Below are positions 12,572-18,268 of a stretch of DNA of 18,268 nt, one piece after another. How positions within the stretch are numbered: the first letter of the stretch is position 1; every line of letters starts with the position of its first letter. The notes beneath the pieces were generated by a model. It did not search any database. It was not told where the DNA came from and was given only the letters and a program-made list of their open reading frames with translations. Made by a program: the position numbers and the translations under genes. The stretch is taken from positions 1-18,268 of the forward strand of contig CAIVXW010000103.1 in assembly GCA_903910005.1 (NCBI GenBank), written 5' to 3'. The DNA comes from an uncultured Methylococcaceae bacterium. Its GTDB lineage: Bacteria > Pseudomonadota > Gammaproteobacteria > Methylococcales > Methylococcaceae.

Positions 12572-14512
12572 ATGAACACTCCCCAAAAAGCAATTCCCCT
12601 CACCGGGCTATTGTTGACGACACTCCATACCTCGCCGCAGGCTGGCGAGGCTCCTCCCACCATCACCACACTGCCTGAAACCACCGTAACGGCTCCGCAG
12701 CACCGGCTCGAATGGCCGTCTGCCAGCGGCAATCGTCCCCATCACACCTATACTGAAGCCGATCTGGGCGTTGCCCATGAGCGCACGGTAGAAGAAGTGT
12801 TGCAGGGTGAACCCGGCCTGTCCGTCACCAAAACCGATGCCGAGGGCATCAGTAACCTGCATCTGCGTGGAGCGGGCGGGCAGGGATTGCTGTCGCTGGA
12901 TGGCATGCCTGTGCTTTACTCGCTACCCGGCATCACCAGCCTTGATGCGGTGTTGCCGGACGGCTTGCAGTCAGTTGAGGTAGACCGGGGGTTCGCTCCG
13001 GCCTCACAGGCCTTTGCGGCACTGGGAGGCAGTGTCCGCCTGACATCCCGACCTGCCAACAGCAACAGCGGTGATCTCAGGGTTGAAGGCGGCAGCTTTG
13101 GTTTTTTGCGGGAAACCCTGCGCGGAACCCTGGCGGGTGGACGCGGTGGTCTTGCGGTCATGGCCAGTCGTACCGATGTCTTCGAAGGAAGCTGGGTCGC
13201 TCCCCTGCATGAAGGCAATCCGGAGCAGGACCCATCCCGCAGTACCCAGGTACTGAGCCGCTCTGACTGGCTCATAAACGATGACCTGCATTGGGAGGGT
13301 TCGCTGTTGTACCGGCAAACCTGGAACAGTTGGGATACACCAGGCTTCTACCGGGGGCGACTGACCACGGTTGACAGTCCCGATGCCTTTTTGCGTGAAG
13401 AGGCCTGGTTGACTCAAAACAGCCTGATTGCCCGCCTGACCGACACCTGGACCAGCCGTTTGCAACTGGGTTATACCCAGACCCGCAACCAGCTCAACAC
13501 GGCCAGGCTGCAACTGGGCTACCAGACTGACCTTTACCTGGCCCGCCTTGAAAATGACCAGCGCGTCTGGCATGCCGGAAACGGTGATTCACTGCATGTG
13601 TTGTGGGGCAGCGAAGGCCGCCATGAAAGTGCGACCGGCCCGGTGTATACCCAGATAAGACCCGGAACCTTTGTCGCCGGGCCTCAGGTCAGTGATGAAC
13701 GCCAGCAACAAACCGGTTTCCTTGAAGCCCGCTACAAAATTAACCGGCTGAGTGGTGATGTCGGCATTCGCTACGAAGCCTACAGCCCGTATCCCGACCA
13801 AACCCTGTTCCATGCCGGCATGGCCTGGCAGTGGTCCCCTGCCATCAGGCTCAAGGCCAACGGCGGTACCGGTTTCCGCATCCCGAGTTATGCCGAGCGA
13901 CTGTTTCCACTGATTGGCAAACCCGGTCTCAAGCCGGAACGGGGAGCCGGAGGCGATCTGGGGGTTGAATGGGAACCGGATGATCGGCTCAAACTGGCGT
14001 TGACCGGGTTTTATCACCGCTATGATGACCTGATTGCAATCACCTGGAGTCCGACTCCTGTCCCTGAGCGGCCGTGTGCCGGTCAGTGTCTGTTCAACAT
14101 TCCGAGGGCGACGGTGGCCGGCTTTGAAACCGGGGGTCAATACCGTTTCAACGACCAGTGGCGGGCAGGCATCAGTTACACCTACAACGATAGTCACAAC
14201 CCGGACACGGGCGGGCGTATTCCGTTTGAATCGTTACACACCGTTCGGGCATTTGGTGAGTGGCAGCCCTGGCAACCGGTCAATCTGTGGCTGGAGGTCA
14301 TCCATCGGGATCAGTCCTGGAATGACATTGGCAACAGCGTCCTCATCGGGGACAACCTTCGCCTGAACGCCCGACTGGATTACCGGGTCTCGCAGCTACT
14401 GAAACTGTACGTGCGCGGAGAAAACCTGACCGGCAACCGCACCCCTCATGTCATCAGTCTGGATCAGGCCGGGGCGGCTGTTTACGGCGGATTTTTGCTG
14501 GCGTTCAAGTAA
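12572..14512 (+). CDS. TonB-dependent outer-membrane receptor
   Basis: This is a 646-residue outer-membrane active transporter energised by TonB-ExbBD. A signal peptide (1 to about 24) is followed by a TonB-box-like ETTVTA (36-41). The plug domain (about 60-160) has EEVLQGEPGLSV, SNLHLRGAGG, LSLDGMPV and the LQSVEVDRGFAPA region. The rest is a 22-strand beta barrel with typical aromatic girdles and ends VYGGFLLAFK. The final residue is Lys, while most such barrels end in Phe or Trp; Phe is penultimate here. The later loop PERPCAGQCLFNIPRATVAGFE resembles the BtuB/siderophore-receptor region around NVGKARIKGVE. The ATG at 12572 has no good ribosome site; TTG codons at 12560 and 12563 are alternatives. 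The substrate cannot be told from sequence; there is no cobalamin riboswitch or Fur-box that I can recognise upstream. Confidence 0.93.
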   Translation: MNTPQKAIPLTGLLLTTLHTSPQAGEAPPTITTLPETTVTAPQHRLEWPSASGNRPHHTYTEADLGVAHERTVEEVLQGEPGLSVTKTDAEGISNLHLRGAGGQGLLSLDGMPVLYSLPGITSLDAVLPDGLQSVEVDRGFAPASQAFAALGGSVRLTSRPANSNSGDLRVEGGSFGFLRETLRGTLAGGRGGLAVMASRTDVFEGSWVAPLHEGNPEQDPSRSTQVLSRSDWLINDDLHWEGSLLYRQTWNSWDTPGFYRGRLTTVDSPDAFLREEAWLTQNSLIARLTDTWTSRLQLGYTQTRNQLNTARLQLGYQTDLYLARLENDQRVWHAGNGDSLHVLWGSEGRHESATGPVYTQIRPGTFVAGPQVSDERQQQTGFLEARYKINRLSGDVGIRYEAYSPYPDQTLFHAGMAWQWSPAIRLKANGGTGFRIPSYAERLFPLIGKPGLKPERGAGGDLGVEWEPDDRLKLALTGFYHRYDDLIAITWSPTPVPERPCAGQCLFNIPRATVAGFETGGQYRFNDQWRAGISYTYNDSHNPDTGGRIPFESLHTVRAFGEWQPWQPVNLWLEVIHRDQSWNDIGNSVLIGDNLRLNARLDYRVSQLLKLYVRGENLTGNRTPHVISLDQAGAAVYGGFLLAFK

Positions 14513-14521
14513 GCGGACAAA

Positions 14522-14549
14522 AAAAGGGGAACCCGAGGGTTCCCCTTTT
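14522..14549. terminator. Bidirectional intrinsic terminator
   Basis: AAAAGGGGAACCC (14522-14534) and GGGTTCCCCTTTT (14537-14549) are perfectly complementary, giving a stem of about 12 bp with a tight CGAG loop. On the plus strand it ends in TTTT; on the minus strand it ends in seven T residues. It therefore terminates both the TonB receptor and the convergent outer-membrane barrel gene. Confidence 0.92.
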
Positions 14550-14577
14550 GCCATCCTGCGTTTGAAACGCGTTATTT

Positions 14578-15525
14578 TTAGAAACCGAAGCCCAGGTAGG
14601 CACCGGTGGTCAGACCGTCGATTTTGGTTTTGTTGAGCAAGGTACCGACACCAGGCACTCGGGTTTTGTAGGCCAGATCGTCGCCAGTGAAGTGGTAACG
14701 GAAGTCGATACCGGCATAAACGTCTTTCCAGATTTTGTATTCGCCGCCTGCACCCAGCATCAGACCGGGGTTCAGTACGGTTACGCCGCTGGACGGCGGA
14801 CTGATGACATGAATACCAAGCCCGAACGGAATGATCCAGGGACGGAAATCGCCCAGATTATTCAACTTGATTTTGGGAGCGGCTGTCAGGGTGAACTGGG
14901 TCAACTGGTTTTCGATGGGGGTAACGCCACCATTAAGATCAATTGCTCCGGTCGCCAGAGTAGTCCCCAGCGCATCAACTACGGCATTGTGACTGGTGCC
15001 GAAATTCTTGTACTCAAACATCACTTCGGCGTCGAGTGAAGCCAGATCGGTCAGACCCCAAAAATCATTGGTCAGGCGGTGATCGAAACCGGCACCGACA
15101 TACCAGCCGTCGCCGTCTTTAGCGTCCATCGTGCCGCCGATGATGTTGTTGTCCATCAACAATTCGTTGTTACGCGGGTGTTCCATCGAGGCAAAACCGC
15201 CCCGGAAGAAGATCAGGTCTTCCTTGGAGGAGTCGCTGGATGTACCTTCGGCGATATGCTGGTCCATTTGTTGTTTGTGGGCTTCCATTCTGTCAGCGGT
15301 AGCCTGGGTTTCGCTGCGGGCGCGGGACAATTCAGAGCGCAAAGCCCTCATTTCGTCTTCCATCATTTGCAGACGTCTTTCCAGATCGGCCTGCACCGAA
15401 GTGGTGCCTGCGGTGCTGTTCCTGCTGGTATGCCGGTCGGCCAACGCGGTCTGCGGTGCCAATGCCGCCATTGCGACACCGGCACCAATCACTGCGGCCA
15501 GGCTGTTTTTATTCAAAGTTTGCAT
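14578..15525 (-). CDS. Outer-membrane beta-barrel protein with N-terminal coiled coil
   Basis: This is a 315-residue exported protein. Residues 1-29 are a signal peptide ending TALA. Residues about 44-93 (VQADLERRLQMMEDEMRALR then LSRARSETQATADRMEAHKQ) form a charged heptad-like coiled coil, probably periplasmic and perhaps trimerising or reaching to peptidoglycan. From about 105 to the end are alternating hydrophobic strands typical of an outer-membrane barrel, for example GWYVGAGFDHRL, ASLDAEVMFEYKNF, LTQFTLTAAPKI and DVYAGIDFRYHF, closing with the C-terminal Phe of GAYLGFGF that the BAM machinery recognises. The ATG at 15525 has a strong ribosome site (GAGGGGG), suggesting high expression. 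The design recalls porins with a coiled-coil head, but I cannot name a family or substrate. Confidence 0.85.
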   Translation of the reverse strand: MQTLNKNSLAAVIGAGVAMAALAPQTALADRHTSRNSTAGTTSVQADLERRLQMMEDEMRALRSELSRARSETQATADRMEAHKQQMDQHIAEGTSSDSSKEDLIFFRGGFASMEHPRNNELLMDNNIIGGTMDAKDGDGWYVGAGFDHRLTNDFWGLTDLASLDAEVMFEYKNFGTSHNAVVDALGTTLATGAIDLNGGVTPIENQLTQFTLTAAPKIKLNNLGDFRPWIIPFGLGIHVISPPSSGVTVLNPGLMLGAGGEYKIWKDVYAGIDFRYHFTGDDLAYKTRVPGVGTLLNKTKIDGLTTGAYLGFGF

Positions 15526-15659
15526 AAGTTCCCCCTCTTGATTGTAGGTTGGTAACTGTTCGTGTTCCCCCTGCCTTCTATTCCTCTCCCTGTGGCTGAG
15601 GGCTTAAAAACAAGGGAAGCGTACACGGTTACACAGGTTGAAATCGAATCCGTTGTAAT

Positions 15660-15680
15660 TGAGCAACTATTTGTTGCTCA
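15660..15680. promoter_or_regulatory. Perfect inverted repeat upstream of mcl
   Basis: TGAGCAAC-TATTT-GTTGCTCA has perfect 8-bp arms and a 5-nt AT-rich centre. Its size and spacing suit a dimeric helix-turn-helix repressor or activator, or a small hairpin. No regulator can be identified from the window. Confidence 0.45.
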
Positions 15681-15726
15681 GATGAGGATGCTAGCAGAAA
15701 AGACCGGACGCAACAATTATTCAGCC

Positions 15727-15742
15727 GTGCCAAATTTGGTAC
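15727..15742. promoter_or_regulatory. 16-bp near-palindrome upstream of mcl
   Basis: GTGCCAAATTTGGTAC is self-complementary except for one pair (15729 with 15740), with a perfect CCAAATTTGG core. It lies between the other dyads and is a plausible operator for mcl or the divergent barrel gene. Confidence 0.4.
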
Positions 15743-15751
15743 ATGGCCTTT

Positions 15752-15779
15752 TGGTGCGTCATTATGGTGCGACTGCACC
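15752..15779. promoter_or_regulatory. Repeated TGGTGCG with GGTGC/GCACC dyad
   Basis: TGGTGCG occurs at 15752-15758 and 15765-15771, and the second copy is half of the inverted repeat GGTGC-GACT-GCACC (15766-15779). The half-sites point the opposite way from an NtrC site. It may be part of a cluster of binding sites before the mcl promoter. Confidence 0.35.
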
Positions 15780-15846
15780 GCTGTATTGCCAGTTCAAACA
15801 GCAATTATCAAACGGCAAAGCAGTGTCCCGACCACAGTGTTGCGAG

Positions 15847-15852
15847 TATAAT
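15847..15852 (+). promoter_or_regulatory. Possible -10 element of the mcl operon
   Basis: A perfect TATAAT lies 77 nt before the mcl ATG. The -35 position at a 17-bp spacer reads TGTCCC, a poor match, which would fit a promoter that depends on an activator bound at the dyads upstream. Assignment is by pattern only. Confidence 0.45.
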
Positions 15853-15928
15853 TCCACCCTTTTTTGCGTGATCGGGTTCGGCATGGGTCGATCTGATCGC
15901 GTTCAACCGAACAAGATGGAGGTACGGC

Positions 15929-16894
15929 ATGGCCGTAAAAAACCGGTTACACCGCAGCGAGTTGGCGGTGCCGGGCAGCAACCCACGCATGTTGGAAAAA
16001 GCCCCCTCAGCGGGTGCCGACATTGTTTTTCTGGATCTGGAAGATGCGGTAGCCCCGGATGACAAGGCCCAGGCCCGGCTCAACATCATCCACGCCCTCA
16101 ACACCTACGACTGGTCACGCTGTGCAGTGTCCATTCGCATCAATGGTCTGGACACCCATTATTGCTACCGCGATCTGGTAGACATCGTCGAAGCCTGTGG
16201 CGACAAACTCGATACCATCCTGATCCCCAAGGTGGGCAGTGCCGCTGATGTGTATTTTGTGTCCACAATGCTGGCGCAGATCGAGGAAGCCAAAGGCTAT
16301 CAGCCCATCAACATCCACGTCCTGATTGAAACCGCCATGGGCATGGCCAATGTCGAGGAGATTGCCCGTTGCTGTCCCGAACGCATGGAAGCCATGGTAT
16401 TCGGGGTGGCCGATTATGCGGCTTCTGTTCGCGCTCGCACCACCCAGATTGGCGGTGCCAACCCCGAATACGGCATGTTGACCGATGCCGATGCCGAAGG
16501 GCAGCGGTTCTTCCATTGGGGCGACCAGTGGCATTTCGGTATTTCCCGCATGGTGGCCGCCTGCCGGGCTTATGGCTTGCGTCCCATCGACGGCCCCTTC
16601 GGTGATTTCAGTGATCCGGAAGGCTACAAGGTGGCCGCCCGTCGCGCTGCCGCCTTGGGCTGTGAAGGCAAATGGGCCATTCACCCCTCCCAGGTCGAAC
16701 TGGCCAACGAGGTGTACACGCCGACCGGGAAGGAAGTCACCCGCGCCAAACGTATTCTGGTGGAAATGGATAAGGCAGCCAAAGAAGGCAAAGGAGCCGT
16801 ATCCCTGGACGGTCGCCTGATTGATGCCGCCTCCATCCGCATGGCGGAAAATGTCGTTCGACAGATCGAACAGATCGAAGCCCGTTTATCCTGA
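15929..16894 (+). CDS. mcl: L-malyl-CoA lyase (HpcH/HpaI/CitE family)
   Basis: This enzyme cleaves L-malyl-CoA to acetyl-CoA and glyoxylate, the last step of the serine cycle for formaldehyde-derived carbon; relatives also act on beta-methylmalyl-CoA. The protein is 321 residues, matching methylotroph MclA (about 324). Visible family features are RSELAVPGSNPRMLEKA (9-25), FLDLEDAVAPDDK (34-46), the CoA/phosphate-contact arginine in SIRING (Arg70), and the Mg ligands in VLIETAMGM (Glu134) and FGVADYAASV (Asp162). KWAIHPSQ (248-255) is the conserved C-terminal block. The ATG at 15929 has GGAGG (15918-15922) at ideal spacing. mtkA begins 13 nt after the stop, which overlaps the mtkA ribosome site, so the genes form an operon. 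Its pairing with malate-CoA ligase makes malyl-CoA cleavage more likely than citrate-lyase activity. Confidence 0.93.
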   Translation: MAVKNRLHRSELAVPGSNPRMLEKAPSAGADIVFLDLEDAVAPDDKAQARLNIIHALNTYDWSRCAVSIRINGLDTHYCYRDLVDIVEACGDKLDTILIPKVGSAADVYFVSTMLAQIEEAKGYQPINIHVLIETAMGMANVEEIARCCPERMEAMVFGVADYAASVRARTTQIGGANPEYGMLTDADAEGQRFFHWGDQWHFGISRMVAACRAYGLRPIDGPFGDFSDPEGYKVAARRAAALGCEGKWAIHPSQVELANEVYTPTGKEVTRAKRILVEMDKAAKEGKGAVSLDGRLIDAASIRMAENVVRQIEQIEARLS

Positions 16895-16907
16895 AGGAGA
16901 CTGTCCC

Positions 16908-18077
16908 GTGAATATCCATGAATATCAGGCCAAGGAATTATTGAAAACCTACGGTGTATCCGTCCCGGTGGGAGGGGTGGCCTACTCCGACCAGCAGGCG
17001 GCCCGCGTGGCCGAAGACATTGGCGGCCATCGCTGGGTGGTCAAGGCGCAAATCCATGCCGGCGGACGCGGCAAGGCCGGTGGTGTGAAGGTCGTCAATT
17101 CGATTGATGACCTGAAAAAAGCCGTCGATGCCATGATCGGCACCCGTCTGGTCACCCACCAAACCGGCCCCGATGGCTCGCTGGTACAGCGGGTCTGGAT
17201 CGAACAGGCCAGTGCCATTCAAAAAGAGTTTTACCTGGGCTTCGTCATTGATCGCGGCACCCAGCGCATCACCCTGATTGCCTCCAGCGAAGGCGGGATG
17301 GACATTGAGGAAGTCGCCCGCGAACAGCCTGAAAAAATCATCCACGAAGTGATTGATCCGGCCATAGGCTTGCTCGATTTTCAGTGCCGCAAGGTGGCAA
17401 CCGCCATAGGACTCAAAGGCAAACGGATGCCGCAGGCCGTAAAACTGATGAAAGCCATTTACCGCTGTATGCGTGACCGCGATGCCTTGCAGGCAGAAAT
17501 CAACCCGCTGGCTCTGGTGGGAGACGGCGATGGCCAGTTGATGGTGCTGGATGCCAAATTCAACTTTGACGATAACGCCCTCTACCGGCAAAAAGCCGTG
17601 ACGGAAATGCGTGATCTGGCCGAGGAAGACCCGAAAGAAGTCGAGGCATCAGGGCATGGTCTCAACTATATTGCCCTGGATGGCAACATCGGCTGCATCG
17701 TGAACGGAGCCGGACTGGCCATGGCCTCGCTCGATGCCATCACCCTGCACGGCGGTCGTCCTGCCAACTTCCTCGATGTCGGCGGCGGTGCTTCGCCGGA
17801 AAAGGTCACCAACGCCTGCCGCATCGTGCTGGAAGACCCGAACGTCCGCTGTATCCTGGTCAACATTTTTGCCGGCATCAATCGCTGCGACTGGATCGCC
17901 ACCGGCCTGATTCAGGCCTGCAACAGCCTGAAAATTCAGGTGCCCCTGATCGTCCGGCTGGCGGGTACCAATGTCGAAGAGGGCCGCAAAATCCTGGCTG
18001 AATCAGGGCTCTCCTTCATCACCGCCGAAAATCTCGACGATGCCGCCGCCAAGGCGGTCGCCACGGCACAGGGGTAA
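16908..18077 (+). CDS. mtkA: Malate-CoA ligase subunit beta
   Basis: This is the ATP-grasp subunit of malate thiokinase, which joins CoA to malate with ATP to give malyl-CoA for Mcl. Translation starts at GTG 16908 (read as MNIHEYQAKELLKTYGV), with AAGGAGA (16894-16900) 7 nt upstream; the open frame extends 29 codons further 5' inside mcl but lacks family similarity there. The result is 389 residues, the family length. ATP-grasp features include KAQIHAGGRGKAGGVK (46-61) and QAEINPLAL (about 196-204). The C-terminal ligase domain has GNIGCIVNGAGLAMASLDAI and GGRPANFLDVGGGAS, as in succinyl-CoA synthetase SucC. The close paralog SucC is the alternative; the mcl neighbour and the malate-type N-terminus favour MtkA. 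mtkB starts 6 nt after the stop. Confidence 0.9.
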   Translation: MNIHEYQAKELLKTYGVSVPVGGVAYSDQQAARVAEDIGGHRWVVKAQIHAGGRGKAGGVKVVNSIDDLKKAVDAMIGTRLVTHQTGPDGSLVQRVWIEQASAIQKEFYLGFVIDRGTQRITLIASSEGGMDIEEVAREQPEKIIHEVIDPAIGLLDFQCRKVATAIGLKGKRMPQAVKLMKAIYRCMRDRDALQAEINPLALVGDGDGQLMVLDAKFNFDDNALYRQKAVTEMRDLAEEDPKEVEASGHGLNYIALDGNIGCIVNGAGLAMASLDAITLHGGRPANFLDVGGGASPEKVTNACRIVLEDPNVRCILVNIFAGINRCDWIATGLIQACNSLKIQVPLIVRLAGTNVEEGRKILAESGLSFITAENLDDAAAKAVATAQG

Positions 18078-18083
18078 AACCGC

Positions 18084-18268
18084 ATGAGCGTATTTGTTAA
18101 CAAACAATCCAGAGTTATTTTTCAGGGCTTCACCGGCGAACACGCCACCTTTCATGCCAGGGATGCCCTTCGGATCGGCACCCAGGTGGTGGGCGGGGTC
18201 ACTCCCGGCAAGGGCGGGACGTTCCATCCTGATCCTGAACTGGCCCATCTGCCGGTTTTCGATACGGT
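18084..18268 (+). CDS. mtkB: Malate-CoA ligase subunit alpha (partial, N-terminal part)
   Basis: This is the CoA-binding subunit that carries the phospho-histidine in the malate-CoA ligase reaction. Only the first 61 codons are present before the window ends. They show the CoA-ligase alpha N-terminus: SRVIFQGFTGEHATFHARDA, then GTQVVGGVTPGKGG (the Rossmann-type CoA-binding loop) and PVFDTV. The insert FHPDPELAHL before PVFDTV is slightly longer than in most relatives that I recall. The ATG at 18084 follows the mtkA stop by 6 nt, with no strong ribosome site of its own, so translational coupling is likely. SucD is the paralogous alternative; operon context with mcl favours MtkB. Confidence 0.9.
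   Translation, partial: MSVFVNKQSRVIFQGFTGEHATFHARDALRIGTQVVGGVTPGKGGTFHPDPELAHLPVFDT

Larger units (their letters stand above)
15526..15928. other. Divergent regulatory gap between the barrel protein gene and mcl
   Basis: This 403-nt stretch has no supported gene; an open frame from 15562 runs into mcl but has no ribosome site and an implausible composition. It contains three dyads (15660-15680, 15727-15742, 15766-15779), a repeated TGGTGCG (15752-15758 and 15765-15771), and a TATAAT (15847-15852) about 77 nt before the mcl start. The first 130 nt from the left must serve the minus-strand barrel gene, for which I see no clear promoter. Confidence 0.65.

Noticed and set aside
15744..15759. 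Sigma-54 promoter (TGGCC...GGTGC)
   Set aside because: The GG and GC doublets are one base closer than the -24/-12 consensus spacing, and the flanks do not match.
15766..15779. NtrC binding site
   Set aside because: NtrC sites read GCAC...GGTGC; here the half-sites are in the opposite order (GGTGC...GCACC).
15562..16062. 166-codon plus-strand open frame reaching into mcl
   Set aside because: It has no ribosome site, overlaps 134 nt of mcl in another frame, and its composition (Cys, Gly, Ser-rich end) looks like out-of-frame reading of mcl.

Overview
The window looks like chromosomal DNA of a gammaproteobacterium, most likely a methanotroph or other methylotroph. Housekeeping genes (pntAB, bepA, pdxA-rsmA, yajR-ssb) resemble gammaproteobacterial families. 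The right edge carries mcl-mtkA-mtkB, the malyl-CoA lyase and malate-CoA ligase module of the serine cycle, which type I (gammaproteobacterial) methanotrophs commonly keep beside the RuMP pathway. The taxonomic call is inference; there is no rRNA gene here to anchor it.

Layout. 1-2325 (minus): pntA and the 5' part of pntB, the proton-translocating transhydrogenase. 2326-3002: a structured pntA leader, three helically phased TTGTAAC heptamers, an unrecognised 59-aa single-pass membrane protein with a strong ribosome site, and an intrinsic terminator. 3006-5286 (minus): bepA-like M48 protease overlapping a DUF4124/SNase nuclease gene. 5287-5528: a gene-free, repeat-rich gap with two 40-nt hairpin repeats and a telomere-like CCCCTAA array that can form a G-quadruplex. 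5529-7892 (plus): a tightly overlapping pdxA-rsmA-hupE unit. 7943-10073 (minus): a trypsin-like S1A protease with a dockerin-like C-terminal tail, then an ApbE lipoprotein. 10169-12092 (plus): yajR (MFS plus YAM domain) overlapping ssb. 12093-14512 (plus): a promoter and two hairpins, a 72-aa acidic protein, and a TonB-dependent receptor. A bidirectional terminator separates the receptor from a convergent coiled-coil outer-membrane barrel gene (14578-15525, minus). 15526-15928 is a divergent regulatory gap with three dyads. 15929-18268 (plus): mcl-mtkA-mtkB.

How the parts fit. PntAB makes NADPH from NADH and proton motive force. MtkAB activates malate to malyl-CoA, and Mcl cleaves it to glyoxylate and acetyl-CoA. 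BepA, the TonB receptor, the OmpA/porin-like barrel, the secreted protease and the ApbE lipoprotein all act in the envelope. No mobile element, CRISPR array, tRNA or rRNA was seen. The least explained parts are the repeat-rich bepA/pdxA gap, the small membrane protein with its phased operator-like boxes, and the trypsin with a calcium-loop tail.
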